This document shows positions 11,490 through 23,765 of a stretch of DNA of 64,000 nucleotides, piece by piece. The translations under genes and the position numbers were made by a program. Source of the stretch: Diphasiastrum complanatum. Taxonomy: Eukaryota; Streptophyta; Lycopodiopsida; Lycopodiales; Lycopodiaceae. Where the stretch lies: NCBI GenBank assembly GCA_029204225.1, contig CM055111.1, positions 42,412,815-42,476,814 of the forward strand, written 5' to 3'. Every line of letters begins with the position of its first letter. The first letter of the stretch is position 1. Under the pieces are notes generated by a model that was not told the DNA's origin, made no database searches, and was given only the letters and a program-made list of their open reading frames with translations.

Positions 11490-11502
11490 TGGTATCAGAG
11501 CC
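11490..11502 (+). promoter_or_regulatory. Retrotransposon primer-binding site (tRNA-iMet type)
   Basis: TGGTATCAGAGCC directly follows the LTR end. This is the classic plant copia primer-binding site complementary to the 3' end of initiator methionine tRNA, used to prime minus-strand cDNA. Confidence 0.9.
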
Positions 11503-12121
11503 AAGTACAAGGCTATTGATCAGTGTCTGACTCTAATCCAGTTTTAGCAGGTTTTGGTGCAAAAAGCTAGTATTGGAAGGGCGAGCTGGTATCTAGGTTT
11601 TGGTGAGGGAATTTGATCCCAAACTTTTTCAGGATCAAAATCCGTACTGTTCACACATGTGGGCATCTCTTAACCAGCATCCAATAACCCATATTCATTG
11701 GATCACAGAAAATTTGTCTGGTGTCAATTTGATGTAATTCTTGGTGCAAATCCTAGGATAAGCTACCAAGATCACTTGCCATTGATTAGTTTTGAATTTG
11801 TTTAATAAAAACTAACTAATCTAGGCTGTTTTCAGACCTTCTTAAAGTGGAAACCAGGTCTTGAAAGTACATCAAAGTGAATGAGAGAGATAGAGTCAGT
11901 TTTTGTCCAAGAATAGCCAAGATTGGCAAGATTTGCTTGAGAGTAGTTTTCATCTCATCTTATCTTCATTCCAGCTTTGTGAGGGAGTGATAGAACTGTG
12001 ATTACAAGTCCATCTGTTGGATTAGAAGTCAACATTTGAGTGAAACACTGCAAGTTAGAAACCTTTGTGAGTTTCAGGTTCAAACAAATCTATATCTTGT
12101 GTGTAGAATCTTGCTAGTAGG
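11503..12121 (+). other. Copia untranslated leader
   Basis: This stretch between PBS and gag has no ORF. It is homologous to 56701-57200 (shared words gggcgag, aatctaggctg, ttttgtccaa, gctttgtgaggca/ggga), which identifies that second copy as a leader too. Confidence 0.7.
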
Positions 12122-13770
12122 ATGAGATCAGTGGGAGCCTACCTTCTAGAAGCTAGTGAGAGGTTAAATTCTACCAATTATGCTATTTGGAAAGTGAGGA
12201 TGGAGTCACTAATGGTGCTCCAGAATCTTTATGAGTTTCTAATAGATGATGAAGATGAACCTCTAGGTGCACAGGAATTAGTGAGATACAAGAAGAGGTC
12301 TAGGCTTGCACTTCACTGTATTAAGCTGAATGTAATGGTGGTGCCAACTAATGAGTCTAATGGTGGTGCCAAGTACTATGTAATCTTCATTGATGACTAT
12401 TCTAGATTTTGTTGGATGTACCTCTTGTCTAGCAAATCAATGGTGTTTGATTCTTTTGTAAAGTTCAAGACTTTGGTAGAAAATCAACTTAGTACCAAGA
12501 TTAAGGTATTAAGGCGTGATAATGGAGGTGAATATATCTCCAATAAGTTGATTGACTTTTGTAGTTCTAATGGCATAAAGAGGGAGTTGTCATGTCCATA
12601 CACCCCTCAACAAAATGGAGTGAGTGAGAGAAGAAATAGATCTCTTTGTGAGTGTTCTAAGGCCTTAAGGCTAGATGCTTCTCTATCCAAACCATTTTGG
12701 GGGTGAAGCAATAACTTGTGCTAACTATTTGTGCAATAGATTTCCAAACCAAGCCATTGGAGGAATCACACCATTTGAAGCTCTATTTGGAGAGAAGCCC
12801 AATCTCAAGGATCTCAAAGTTTTTGGATCCACTTGCTATGTACACCAGTCCTTGGATAAGAGAAGGAAGATGCAACATCCATCAAAGGCATCTTTGTGGG
12901 ATATGGTGAGAATAGCAAAGTTATAGAGTCTTCAATCCCATCACTAGCAAGGTGATAGTGAGTAGGGATGTTATTTTTTATGAAGGACATGCTTGTGATT
13001 TGGATGATAATGCTACTAATCATCTTGATGCCAAGGATCATGCTAGGATGGAGGAGGAGCTTCCAAGTGAAGAAGAACTTGAGGATCTACCTCATGATGC
13101 AAGAACTCCAAGAACTCCAAGAAGATCTACAAGGGCAAGATCCGAGCCATTGAGGCTCACCTATGATGGTCAAGGTGATCAAAGGGAAGGCTCATCATCT
13201 TTCACATCTTACACCTTTCTTACTTCAATGTTAGATGAGCCAACATGCTATGAAGATGCTTGTAAGTCTAAAAGTTGGATGGATGTTATGCAAGTAGAGT
13301 ATGATGCTCTTATTGAGAATCATACTTGGGATCTTGTGGATCTTCCTCAAGGGAAGAAACCTCTTGATTGCAAGTGGGTATTTAGATTGAAGTATAATCA
13401 AGATGGATCAATAATCAAGCATAAAGCTAGGCTTGTTGCCAAAGGTTTTTTACAAACCAAAGGCATTGATTATGATGAGACTTTTGCTCCTGTGGCTAAG
13501 CTTGTTACTATCAGGTTGATCATTAGTCTTGCTACAACCTTCAAGTGGGAGCTATTCCAACTTGACTTCACAAATGCATTTCTCAATGGTTATTTGGAGG
13601 AAGAGATCTACATGAGGCAACCCGAGGGCTTCATCAAGGCAAAGCATGAAGAAAAGGTGTGTTTTTTGAAGACGAGCCTTCATGGGAACAAGCAAGCACC
13701 TAGAGCATGGTACTCTAGGCTAAACTCTTTTCTCATTGTTGAAAAACTTAGTCAGTCTTTCTTATATTGA
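12122..13770 (+). pseudogene. Ty1/copia polyprotein with gag-integrase deletion fusion
   Basis: The frame starts with a gag N-terminus (YLLEASERLNSTNYAIWKVR) and, after LALHCIKLNV, jumps straight into integrase ([45 protein letters not shown]). The rest of gag, the zinc knuckle and the protease are missing. After a frameshift near 12700 the integrase C-terminus and linker (TPRRSTRARSEP) continue, then RT up to LDFTNAFLNGYLEEEIYMRQPEG and [11 protein letters not shown]. It ends at 13770 before the YVDD motif and RNase H. No 3' LTR was found. Sequence is close to the copia copies at 24.6-26.6 and 27.7-29.5 kb. Confidence 0.9.
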
Positions 13771-14759
13771 GACATCAAGGGTATCATACATCAAAGTGAC
13801 ATACAAGAAGCTAATATAAATGAAGCTCTTCTATTGTTCTGTGTAATTGACAACGTTGCCAAGAACTTTGAGATTTTAAATTTGCAAATGTAACATACAA
13901 ACTTTCAATTTTCAAGTCATTTGATGTTGGATGAAGACTACAATGGTGCAAAGAACTTAGTATTGTTAGATTGCCAAGAGGTGTTATGAATAATTATAGT
14001 CTTTTAGTTTAACTTAGTTGGAGACATGCGCCCACTATGCTCTCATGTGCTGAAAAAAACAAGGGCTCTTGGACACATCTACATGTACACATGCAAATAT
14101 TGCCCTATGGGCCCCCACTTTTTAGTAGCATGGCTTGAGGCCCATTCTACAAGTCCAAGTTTAGTACTTTGTTCAAATGTGAAGGTGGCCATTGAGATCC
14201 CTCTTAGTCTTTTAGCATTGTAGTGAAATTTAAACTTCAAACATTAAAACCAATGTTACAATTCCAGGTTTAACAATTTGTTTTAGTTTGAACATTTAAC
14301 ATTGTGTAGTAAAGTGTGAAATTCTCTATGGGTCTATTGTGTAGTGAAGACTGAAATCAACACTTGCTCTTGTAGAATCTAGAATCATCTCTTGCTCCTG
14401 TAAAATCTAGAGTCCTCGGACTACATAAAATAAACAAACTAGAGAAACAGGCATGTTGTGCCACACAAACTTTCAAAGAAATTGACTTTGAAGAGGCTTG
14501 GCTTGACCTTTGACTCTTGTGCCACGAAATCCATAGTACTTGTTGCCAAAAACCCCAACTACATTTTGGTAGCAAAAAGTAGATTTACGAAAAAAAACTT
14601 GAACCGCTTTGGAAGTAGTTTTGCTTGGGGTAACGGGCTATGGCCTATTTTTTGAATGACATGCATGGAGTCCCTTTTTTGAGAAACATTCAACTCCACA
14701 TGGCTTTTATTTTTCTTGAACCACTTACAATGCATTAGACATAGTTGACACACAATTGC
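13771..14759. other. Gene-free DNA after the truncated copia
   Basis: Short ORFs only. No RNase H, LTR or other recognisable feature follows the truncated copia. Confidence 0.5.
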
Positions 14760-14830
14760 ACAATGTTAGGCCGAACCCCGAAGTGTACAATGTTAGGCCG
14801 AACCCAAGTGTACAATGTTAGGCCGAGCCC
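14760..14830. repeat. Three-copy tandem repeat, 25-27 bp
   Basis: The unit acaatgttaggccgaaccc plus a short spacer (cgaagtgt / aagtgt) occurs at 14760, 14787 and 14812, the last one partial with gagccc instead of gaaccc. Confidence 0.85.
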
Positions 14831-16053
14831 AACCTATGGCTTAGCTCCAAACATGTAAACATGATAGCAAGTAGAAGGTGGGTTTCAAGCCTCCATTGGC
14901 ATGGATTTCCCTCTCACCTAATTTGTCTCATTGACCTTGGCATATATTGTCACAAGGAAGGTCATTCACTGTGGTGATGGCTTTCAAATTTAGATTGAAG
15001 TTCTGTTGTTCTATATCAAGTGCCAATTGGAGTTGGAATTTTTATATTGGCACATACATGAAGGAGGCTAGCACAAGAATTTATTTTGCACCAACAATTG
15101 GTCACCATTTTGCAAATATCCAAAGGTGGTGAATGATGGGTGGGAGGAACATCTCTCCACAATGCTTTACTCTATTGCCATTGTAGTCATCATACAAAAT
15201 ACATTGCTCCCAAATAACACCCGAGTTGTGCATGAGCCTTTAGCCTCCATTTTTTGAATCGAATAATGAGGTTGTAGGCTAACATTGCCTTCTATTTCAC
15301 CACACTTGATATAATAGCTCGTTTATGTTAGCCAAGCTCATGCTCTTCTAGAATGAGTTGAATTCCTAATAATTCTACTTTTTTTGACCTAAAATTTGAT
15401 TTTCTTGTCTAACCACATTGACTTTCTTATTAAATTCCTACCAATAGTGGATTCATATTAGCATGAAGTGTGGTTCATTGCATGGCCCTTTTTCTTTTAC
15501 CACCATTTTTTGTTACTTGACAATCGATATGATGGACAAACTATCACCCCTCATTTAGACTCAACTTGGTAATTGAGAATGGACTGGTACAACCTAAATG
15601 GCCCATTTGAATTCGTATTACGCCATTGATCCATTTTTCTTAAGTTGCCCCCATCAACTTAACTTTTGGAGCAATGTCTCAAGGTACAAAAAAACTGCCC
15701 TGAGTTGCCCTTATGAAGTGAAGAGCCCTCTCACACCCCACCTTGTGGCAACTCAAGCTCAGTTTAAAGTGGGGTACCTTTGGACCAATGCCAACAAGCC
15801 TCTTAAGTAATTTTCATAGATGAAGCATGAACTTTCATTTACTTGAGGGGGGAGGCAAGCCATTGCAGGCCTTCTTTCATGTGAGGCCTTTGCCCAAGAG
15901 TGGGAGGTTTAATCCCAAGGCATGCACAAAGGCTTGAGACCTTGGGCCTTCCCAATGTAGTCTCAACTCGTGTTTTTTCCCAACTAGAAAAGCTTCTAAC
16001 AAATGTACGGTGAATTTTTGTCACGATCATAACTTGGTACATGTACTAAGGTG
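14831..16053. other. Gene-free intergenic DNA
   Basis: Nothing beyond short chance ORFs was recognised in this 1.2 kb upstream of the PUB-proximal duplication. Confidence 0.4.
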
Positions 16054-16243
16054 CATGTACCAAGTGTCATGTGGTGAGTGGCTATTTGGGAAAGGTATAC
16101 ATGCATGGTTGTTAGTAGCAAAATTCCAAGGGGAGATGCTATAGAAAAGACATGTACTTAGTGCCATGTGGTGAGTCGCTATTCGAGAAAGGCATGCATG
16201 TGTGTTAGTTGCAAAATTCCAAGGGGAGGTGCTCTAGAAAATA
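16054..16243. repeat. Tandem duplication of about 95 bp upstream of PUB gene
   Basis: Copy 1 (16054-16150) and copy 2 (16151-16243) share catgtac, agtgccatgtggtgagt, ggctatt, gcaaaattccaaggggag and gctctagaaaa-type words. It lies about 800-1000 bp upstream of the PUB start codon. Confidence 0.75.
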
Positions 16244-16645
16244 CAAGCAAAACAAGTAGCATGGTCAAAAAATAGATGTCCGTGACATGGACACTGCACT
16301 GAGAGCGAAAGGTTCGGAGTCTAGCTTTAACTCAAGATGCTACCCATTTTTGGCTCAGCGCCAAAGTTCCAAGTTCCAAAGTCAAGCGGACGGACTCCAA
16401 CCAACAACCCAACCAAATCCCAACCAACACACAACAAACAAGGAAGTGTGTCTCTTTTCTAACCAAACAAAGAAACAAGAAACAAAAGGCAAAAACTAAC
16501 CTAGAAACTAGTTGGCTAGAGGCTAGTAACAATAGCAATAAATTATAATGGGAAGCAAAAGGAGTCCGGTTCAAGCAAATTCCTTCATGAGTCTAGTCGC
16601 TTACTACGTACGCGCTTGGCCTCAACTTTGAATTTTGAACGCTGC

Positions 16646-16760
16646 TTGACTCTGACTCACCGACACCCACACACACACCCTCACTCAGTCTATCCAGCTC
16701 TTTCCCTTGGAATATGTCTCAATTCTTGACTTTCTCTACGCGAGCTTCTCTCTTATATAA
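16646..16760 (+). promoter_or_regulatory. Core promoter of the PUB gene (W-box cores, TATA box)
   Basis: TTATATAA at 16753-16760 is a good TATA box about 295 bp before the start codon. TTGACT W-box cores lie at 16646-16651 and 16726-16731, and TGACTCA at 16653-16659. WRKY-driven stress induction is known for PUB22/23/24-type genes; the link here is inferred from these motifs only. The transcription start would be near 16785-16795. Confidence 0.55.
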
Positions 16761-17054
16761 CCTCCCAGCTTCTCCCTTGCAACACAAGTAGTCTCACACA
16801 ACCTTCTCATTCACTCGCTGCAAGTAAAATAGCTCTTTTTGCCTCACAATAATATGCATTCATAACAAATCGCGATTCACAAACACAATCTGTGTGTGTA
16901 GATCAACTGCAGGAAGGTCGGAGCAGCACACTATACCTGCTGCAAGGTGAAGTGGTAAGATATATTGGGTTTAGATTTCTGTTGTTTTGAGTACTGGGCG
17001 GATTTGGAAGAAAGAAAAGAGTGTTTGTTGGATAGACGCTGGTGCCAGAGGAAC

Positions 17055-18272
17055 ATGGCATGGAAGGAGCTTCAAGTTACGGTCCCTTCTTACTTCAGGT
17101 GCCCAATTTCCCTTGATTTGATGCGCGATCCTGTGAGTGTTTGCACGGGGATGACATACGATCGATCTAACATTGAGAAATGGTTGGACGAAGGCCATAA
17201 CACTTGCCCCGCCACCATGCAGGTTCTGCAGAATCAGGACCTCATCCCTAACCACACCCTCAGAAGGCTTATCCAGGCGTGGGGCGTGGCCAACAAATCT
17301 ATGGGTGTGGAGCGGATCCCCACTCCCAGGCAGCCGCTGGACCGTCATCAGGTGCAGCTGCTGCTCAAGGACGCCGTGAGAAATGATCTTTTGAGAACTG
17401 ACGCCCTAAGAAAGCTCAGAGAAAAAGCTAAAGAAAGTATGAGAAACCGTAACTGCATGGTAGAAGCAGGAGCCATTCCAGTGCTAACCTCAATTCTATC
17501 ATCAAGCTCAATGGAAGCACGAGATATGGAAGTCTGCGAGGAAGCTCTGGGCACTCTATCAATCCTTCCATTGGATGACAGTGCAAAAAGGACGATAGCA
17601 GGATCAAAGCAGCTGTCTTGTCTGTCATGGGTTTTGAATAAGGGGAGCCTAGATGCAAGGATCAATGCAGCCATACTCCTGGAGAATTTGACATCCACCT
17701 ATGATCTGAATCGCGCTGTGGGAGGCACAGCGGGCGTCATCGATGCTCTAGTAGAGCTATTGCGGGAGGATCTCAACCACATGGCTGTGAAGGCAGCACT
17801 GAGAGCACTTTGCGCCATAGCCACGTCTCGCAGGCATTGCAGGCAGGTGGTGGAGGCGGGGGCGGTGGGCACCCTCGTGGAGATGCTTCCCTCAGCTGAT
17901 AAGTCGGCTGCAGAGCTCGTCCTGGTCATACTAGAGACCCTTTGCAAGTGCGCTGAGGGACGCGCAGCGGTGGCGGAGCACGCCCTGGCCATCCCTGCCA
18001 TCGCCAAGAAGATGTGCCGTGGGACAGACGCGGCAGCAGAAGCTGCAATTGGCATATTGTGGGCTATATGCAGCTTCTGCGCTGATGAAGAAACAGTACA
18101 GGAGAGGGCTGTGGAGGCAGGGTTGTTTGCAAAGCTTCTCTTGCTATTGCAAATGGACTTCTCTGCTACAGCCAAGCACAAAATGGCTGACATTCTGAGA
18201 CTCCTTAGAAATGTGTGCAAAAATCACCCCAACAAAAACAACCTTGATGATGCAAGATCTGTGGCCATGTAA
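17055..18272 (+). CDS. PUB: U-box/ARM-repeat E3 ubiquitin-protein ligase (PUB22/23/24-CMPG1 type)
   Basis: A single uninterrupted 405-residue frame. The ATG at 17055 is preferred to an upstream in-frame ATG at 16965 because the protein then begins MAWKELQVTVPSYFRCPISL, as in this family. Residues about 10-85 form a U-box (CPISLDLMRDPV, GMTYDRSNIEKWL, CPATMQVL, LIPNHTLRRLIQAW), followed by the clade motif ERIPTPRQP. From about residue 110 to 390 there are helical armadillo-type repeats (VEAGAIPVLTSIL, NAAILLENLTS, KAALRALCAIA, VEAGAVGTLVEML). The U-box recruits a ubiquitin-loaded E2 and the ARM repeats bind substrates. Known relatives are negative regulators of immunity or drought responses, or elicitor-induced. 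Lack of introns and length fit the class. Codon use is GC-richer than the surrounding DNA. It appears intact. Confidence 0.95.
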   Translation: MAWKELQVTVPSYFRCPISLDLMRDPVSVCTGMTYDRSNIEKWLDEGHNTCPATMQVLQNQDLIPNHTLRRLIQAWGVANKSMGVERIPTPRQPLDRHQVQLLLKDAVRNDLLRTDALRKLREKAKESMRNRNCMVEAGAIPVLTSILSSSSMEARDMEVCEEALGTLSILPLDDSAKRTIAGSKQLSCLSWVLNKGSLDARINAAILLENLTSTYDLNRAVGGTAGVIDALVELLREDLNHMAVKAALRALCAIATSRRHCRQVVEAGAVGTLVEMLPSADKSAAELVLVILETLCKCAEGRAAVAEHALAIPAIAKKMCRGTDAAAEAAIGILWAICSFCADEETVQERAVEAGLFAKLLLLLQMDFSATAKHKMADILRLLRNVCKNHPNKNNLDDARSVAM

Positions 18273-19282
18273 TCAATCAGGCTGACCCATTACCTCTTCA
18301 TATAGCTGATGATCATAGATCAATGAGATCTCATCTCACAAATGATGCATCAGACCTCAAAAACACTTGATACCTTATGATCTTGTTTATTATACCCAGA
18401 AACCTAAGTTTTTGTAAGATAGATAAGGGGTTACATTCTGCAGCCCCAGCATTTTTGAGACAGTTCAAAATCAGGGTCTCAATTATTGGGGTTTCCATCA
18501 TAATTGCATATGCAGATATGATGCTAAATCTACACTGGATAAGACATTTTTGATATGATATTACACTTGACGATTCTTTGTATCATAACACTCAAACATT
18601 CAATTTGACAGGCCAAGGGGCAGGCTTGAAAAACATTTGCCCCAATTTATGAAAAACCTCATTTTTTATGTCTATTGGTGCTTTGCATATATCAATGTCC
18701 TCCAATAAGTGGCATGTTGGTGAAGGCCTCCTTTCCACTCCTTGAGGTCTAGAGGTCAACCTTACTCATATATGAGTTTGACATAAAAGAGAAAAAGATA
18801 TATTTGAATGCAACTGATTTCTTCTATCTACTTGACTTCAACTTATTAATGTGGTTTTTGCCATTTGATGATACAATGAATCCATGCTTCCCATTGCTTT
18901 AAATGCCATTTATAAATACTTTGGACATCGACCAAGTTTTAAGCCATCTATGGTGGATCATTTTTTTGGGAGCAAAAAACAACTAATCTTTCACAAAGTA
19001 TGAAACTAGACACATTATTATGGTAGAACAACAAAATCACAATTCGTGACCTGTAATTGGCAGCAAAGCTCCACCGTCAACTCTTCAAATCATCACAATG
19101 AAACTAGAATGGCTCATCATGCAAGGTCATTGCAAGATATTAATCTAACCTAAACATAGGGACAAATACAGTGATTTTTTGCACTTGCATGTAGAACTTT
19201 AATCTGGCAAAAGAAAAGACACAAGGAACGAAAATTGAGTTCTCCAAGCTCATGATTTATCAATAAGCTCCAGTATCATTTC

Positions 19283-19285
<3 letters not shown>
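18273..19285. other. PUB 3' flank, gene-free
   Basis: AT-rich downstream region. It must hold the PUB 3' UTR and polyadenylation site, but no unambiguous AATAAA-like signal was assigned. Confidence 0.4.

Positions 19286-19347
<62 letters not shown>
19286..19347. repeat. (GA)n microsatellite
   Basis: About 31 uninterrupted GA units. Confidence 0.95.
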
Positions 19348-19349
<2 letters not shown>

Positions 19350-19350
<1 letters not shown>

Positions 19351-19930
19351 ATTTGCTGTTGAAATTAAATTAGATAAATTATAAATTTACATTCATTCAT
19401 GATAAATTTTTTATAATTGTATGTGTATTGATCTGCCTTTTGATTGCATGCTTTGTAAAAAGAGTTGGATTCAAAAGAGATGTTTGAAAGAGATGGATTC
19501 ATAAGAAGAAGGGAGTTTCAAAACAAATAAAAGAGGCATGTCATTTTTTACTAAATGATGTTTAAGTGAGATTCGGTTTGATGTTAAAATTAGAATAGGT
19601 AAATTGTAGATTTACATCATTCATGATAGACTTTTCTTGATTGTATGTGTATTAACTTGCTTTTGATTGAATGCTTTGTACAAAAAAAAAAAAGACACGA
19701 TTCATAAAACATGATTGAAAGAGATAAAATCATAAGAAGAAAGGAGTTTCAAAGCAAATAAAAGAAGTATGTGCTCAATGCTTAGATTGTGTTTGTGATT
19801 CATATTAACTTGCTTTTGATTGAATGCTTTGTAGAAAAAAAGACACGATTCATAAGACATGATTGAAAGAGATAAAATCATAATAAAAAAGGAGTTTTAA
19901 AGCCAATAAAAGAGGTTGTGCTCAATGCTT
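19350..19930. repeat. Three diverged tandem copies of a 130-220 bp unit
   Basis: The block cttttgattg(a/c)atgctttgta ... gattcataa ... gaaagagat ... ataagaagaa(a/g)ggagtttcaaa ... caaataaaagag occurs three times (about 19350-19540, 19572-19790, 19796-19930). Copies 1 and 2 also share an upstream part (gttaaaattagaataggtaaatt); copy 3 is shorter. Copies 2 and 3 are the most similar, with identical aagacacgattcataa words. Confidence 0.8.
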
Positions 19931-22017
19931 GGATTATGTTTGTGGTTCAATATTAAATTTAAGTATGTGTTTTGTTTTAATGCTTTGATTGCAATGTATA
20001 ATCTATATCAAGGAATTGGTGGAATATTGGCATAAAGAAATTCATTAAACCCACAACCATAACAAATACTACACATTAGAACAATTTAGTAACAACAAGA
20101 ATGTAGTAAACATTGAAAATAACATGTTCTATTATTTGAAACAAATCATTTTTTTAAATAAAAATATTACAAAGTGTTGAAGACTCCTTAATGCCCATAA
20201 TTAGAATCTCAGTTAATATTTGCACCTCCAAAAATGTGACCCTCACCCTCATGGATGGACTTGCCAACATCTCCCATTCATCTTCTTATGGATTTGCACT
20301 TGCCTCAATCCCTCCTATACATATAAAGTGGAGGACCTCTTCAACACTAACATACATTGAAGCATATTAGCACTTGATGTTTTAATACAAAATTGGCAAA
20401 CACAAACAACACATCATTACACAAAAAAATAACCTTACCATCAAATATATGCCCTAATGAGTGAGATAATCAACCAAAGCATTGCAGCCTTGTCTGTACC
20501 TAATATTGCATTCAACGCTGGTGCACATTTGCCTAAAATCTTCACACTACATCAACATGAATAACATGATTAGTAAAGAAGAAATGAGAAAATGAATTAT
20601 TTGACCTCAGTGTCGTGGTTCTTTTAGCAGTTTCAAATTCTACACGCTCAAGACGTCCACAGCTGATATCTGCCACCATTCCACAAAACAAAACCGCTCA
20701 AGTTAGTTTAGTGAGGAAGACAGGTGTCATGGTTGAACATCAGTTGTTATTCATGTCCAAAAGGAGTTTTACTACTTGACAGCTTTAATTAGCAGTTCAT
20801 AGTCCAGCCTTCCCAAACAAGTAATATTTTAGCGATAGGCCAAGCCGTTATATTAACGTATCAGAGCGAGTGCCATGTTGATCAGTTTACGGGCAGTTCC
20901 AAGTCCATATCAGTTCTTTTAGTGTCATAAAAGAGTATGCAAAGTTTTAATCGTTTACGTTTTTCTTAGCCAAAAGACTTGGTGTGGACACGTATGCTGG
21001 TATTAGAGCAAATCCATGTTATGCTAACCCAAGTGATCCTTACAGAGCAAGGTATGTCACGCACTACTGTCAATACTACTGAGCATATCCATGCTTTCCA
21101 GTTGTATCTCACCAAAGGTCTAAAGTAACACTTATTAGGGTAGGGTTAAGTATTACCATAATTGTTATACATGAATCATATAGCAACCATGGTATAAGGA
21201 CACTGCTTCGAAAAGATATGATTAATTCTTAGTAAAAAAATTCCAATGTTTATACTAGGTATTAGGGCATATCCGTTCCATTCTAATCCTTTTGTAAAAA
21301 CTACGAATCTTACGCATATCCATGTTGTCTAAGGTCGTATTATTGGAGTCTTTACTATTCAGTTTTTGACAAGGATTTATTTCAGGGCAAGTATATTCGA
21401 TTCGCATGAAAAATTAGATGTGGTCTTATGTCGTTTCTTTTTTCAAAAGGGGAATTGTGTTGAAGAGTGATATATATTAATGATATAAGAAACTGAACAT
21501 ACCATGCTTGCTTAGGCTGCGTAGGGTCTGCGCATACTAAGAAATCGTACCTGAATGGTTGTAGACGTGGATTCTTGAGATGCTGCCATTGTTGTTTACA
21601 CGAAATGATTCTTTCTCTTTGGATCATAAAAAACCAGAAAATAAACCTTTTAGCTCACAATTGCCTTTTTAAAGAGTTACGAAAAAACGTCTATAGGAAG
21701 TATTTGGATTGTGCTAGATAACTTGCTTTATAAAGATTCAGTTGATACCATACCTTTTTTTTTTATAAAATAGATAGTGTTTGGTTCGAAAGTGAACCAA
21801 ATTGTAGATAGAAGAGGCCAGAGCAATAAGACGATGCTACATTATAAGACGATGACAATTTAGTATCGTGAGACAAAAAGTATGCTAAGACGATTGAGAG
21901 TTAACATTACATTTTAAGATCAAAATTTACTATTCTTGAGCCATAATGTATCCTTCCATCCATCGATGGATAGAAGAGGATACTTACATAGAAAGTATAA
22001 AAAAGGATAGCTTATGT
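19931..22017. other. Gene-free AT-rich DNA
   Basis: No protein or RNA gene was recognised. Words resembling a tRNA-iMet primer-binding site (gtatcagagc near 20858; tggtattagagc near 20998) and repeated gcatatccatg words hint at an old retroelement leader, but no LTR or gag supports it. Confidence 0.35.
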
Positions 22018-22475
22018 TTGTTGTCCATCATTGGAAACTAAGCCACTGACTCTTACAAGCTATCAGAGCAAAGAAAGTAGATGCTCCTACTGTCCATCGC
22101 TGGGACAGTAGGATGTTATATGTAAAGTAAGAGGAGCATAAGCATGTTAATAAAGTTTGTTGTCCATCGTTGGACAGTACACCAACCTTATCAATCATCC
22201 TTTCTAGTTATATTAAAAGAGAACCATCTGTATCAGCGACCATCTTGTACGTTAAAAAGAAGCCAACAAATAGTGTATGAAGGGGCCACTTCATCATTGT
22301 CTAACAAACCTTGAAAAAGCTATCTTGAAAAGGTAGCAAACATGTCATCGCTACCACCTAACTCTGTGGAACCATATGAAGGGGTGTGCAAAGTGGATGA
22401 TTGTCCATCTTAGCTTAGTGAGGCAGGATGGACGTGTTTCCACAATCTGAAATGCGCTAGAACTGTCCATTGTTG
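22018..22475. repeat. Dispersed palindromic motif tgtccatcgttggaca
   Basis: The inverted repeat tgtcca-tcgt-tggaca or a one/two-base variant occurs at about 22020, 22090, 22161 and 22461, with a half site near 22403 and a related ccatccatcgatggat at about 21958. Spacing is about 70 bp for the first three. Function unknown. Confidence 0.6.
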
Positions 22476-23009
22476 GACTTCCATACTTCAAAACTTAAAA
22501 GACTCATTCATAACTTTGTGTGGTGAGCAAGCTTTAGCAATAGCTATGGGTTATCAAAGAAGTATCATACATCATACTTGAAATCATGAGAGTAGAGCGT
22601 TGGGATAGCAATGAAAAAGTTAGAAAGATGCTTACAGAATGATGGTATCCTATTGATTGGCAAATTGGTAGGGTGCACTTTCAGCATGTAAGAGAAAAAC
22701 AAACTCTTCACGGTGTTGTAAAGAAAAAACCTCAAAACTGCATGCTTTTATAGTGTTATGCAGTGTGGTTTCCTGGAAGGTATGAGTGGGAGATGGGAAA
22801 ATTAATTTCCATCCAGTTAGGATTTAAATTTGAAAGTCTTATAAAGTGTTTTCGAATTTAAAGTGGGTAAAACCACGTAGGTAAGAAAAAACTTTTCTTA
22901 TGCAAGTGTAGAATGTAAATTGGACCTTGTATTTTTGGAGAAGCGGTACGTTTGTTGTTGTCCATTTGTTTGGTAGCAAAGTAGGGTAAAACTGAATGAA
23001 GGAGCATCC

Positions 23010-23210
<201 letters not shown>

Positions 23211-23715
23211 GAACATAGTTTTATTAAGAAGAGTAGAAAGAGAGCAAATACAAGGTAAATGGCTCCCTCTTATAGATTTGAGAGGCGAGCCCCCTTGACT
23301 CTGATTGGCTATTGAAGTTCCATCAGGATCACTATCTTGACTGTCAAGATCGCTTTGTGTTTCTTGAGGTCAAATTGTGTTTTCCAACTTAAGAACTTAC
23401 AAAAGCTAAGTTTAAAACACTTTATTGAATAATTGTGCTCTATGGCACTTATTAGCCTAAGGCCCAATCTTAGACTCACACACGCAGGATGCCAATTGGT
23501 CACCTATTTCTACTACTTCCGACTCTTTACTTTATTTATGTATTGTTTGGGCTTATAATAAAAGCCTCTTGCCATATTTTAGAATATTCCATGTCATTCC
23601 TAGAATTGGACAACATGCTCCTGCTACCAAACGAGTGCCAGTCCCATGGCACTCTTCCTCTGACTGGTCCTTGGAATGAAGACGAGTCGCATTGTCAAAG
23701 TCTGTAGAGAGCATA

Positions 23716-23719
<4 letters not shown>

Positions 23720-23763
<44 letters not shown>
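23720..23763. repeat. (TG)n microsatellite
   Basis: About 22 TG units, the only long TG tract seen here. Confidence 0.95.

Positions 23764-23765
<2 letters not shown>

Noticed and set aside
16971-18220. Minus-strand ORFs of 116-173 codons opposite the PUB gene
   Set aside because: Shadows of the GC-rich PUB coding sequence with no domain of their own.
20850-22080. Words like gtatcagagc and ctatcagagc resembling primer-binding sites
   Set aside because: Three partial matches without adjacent LTR ends or gag; not enough for a retroelement call.
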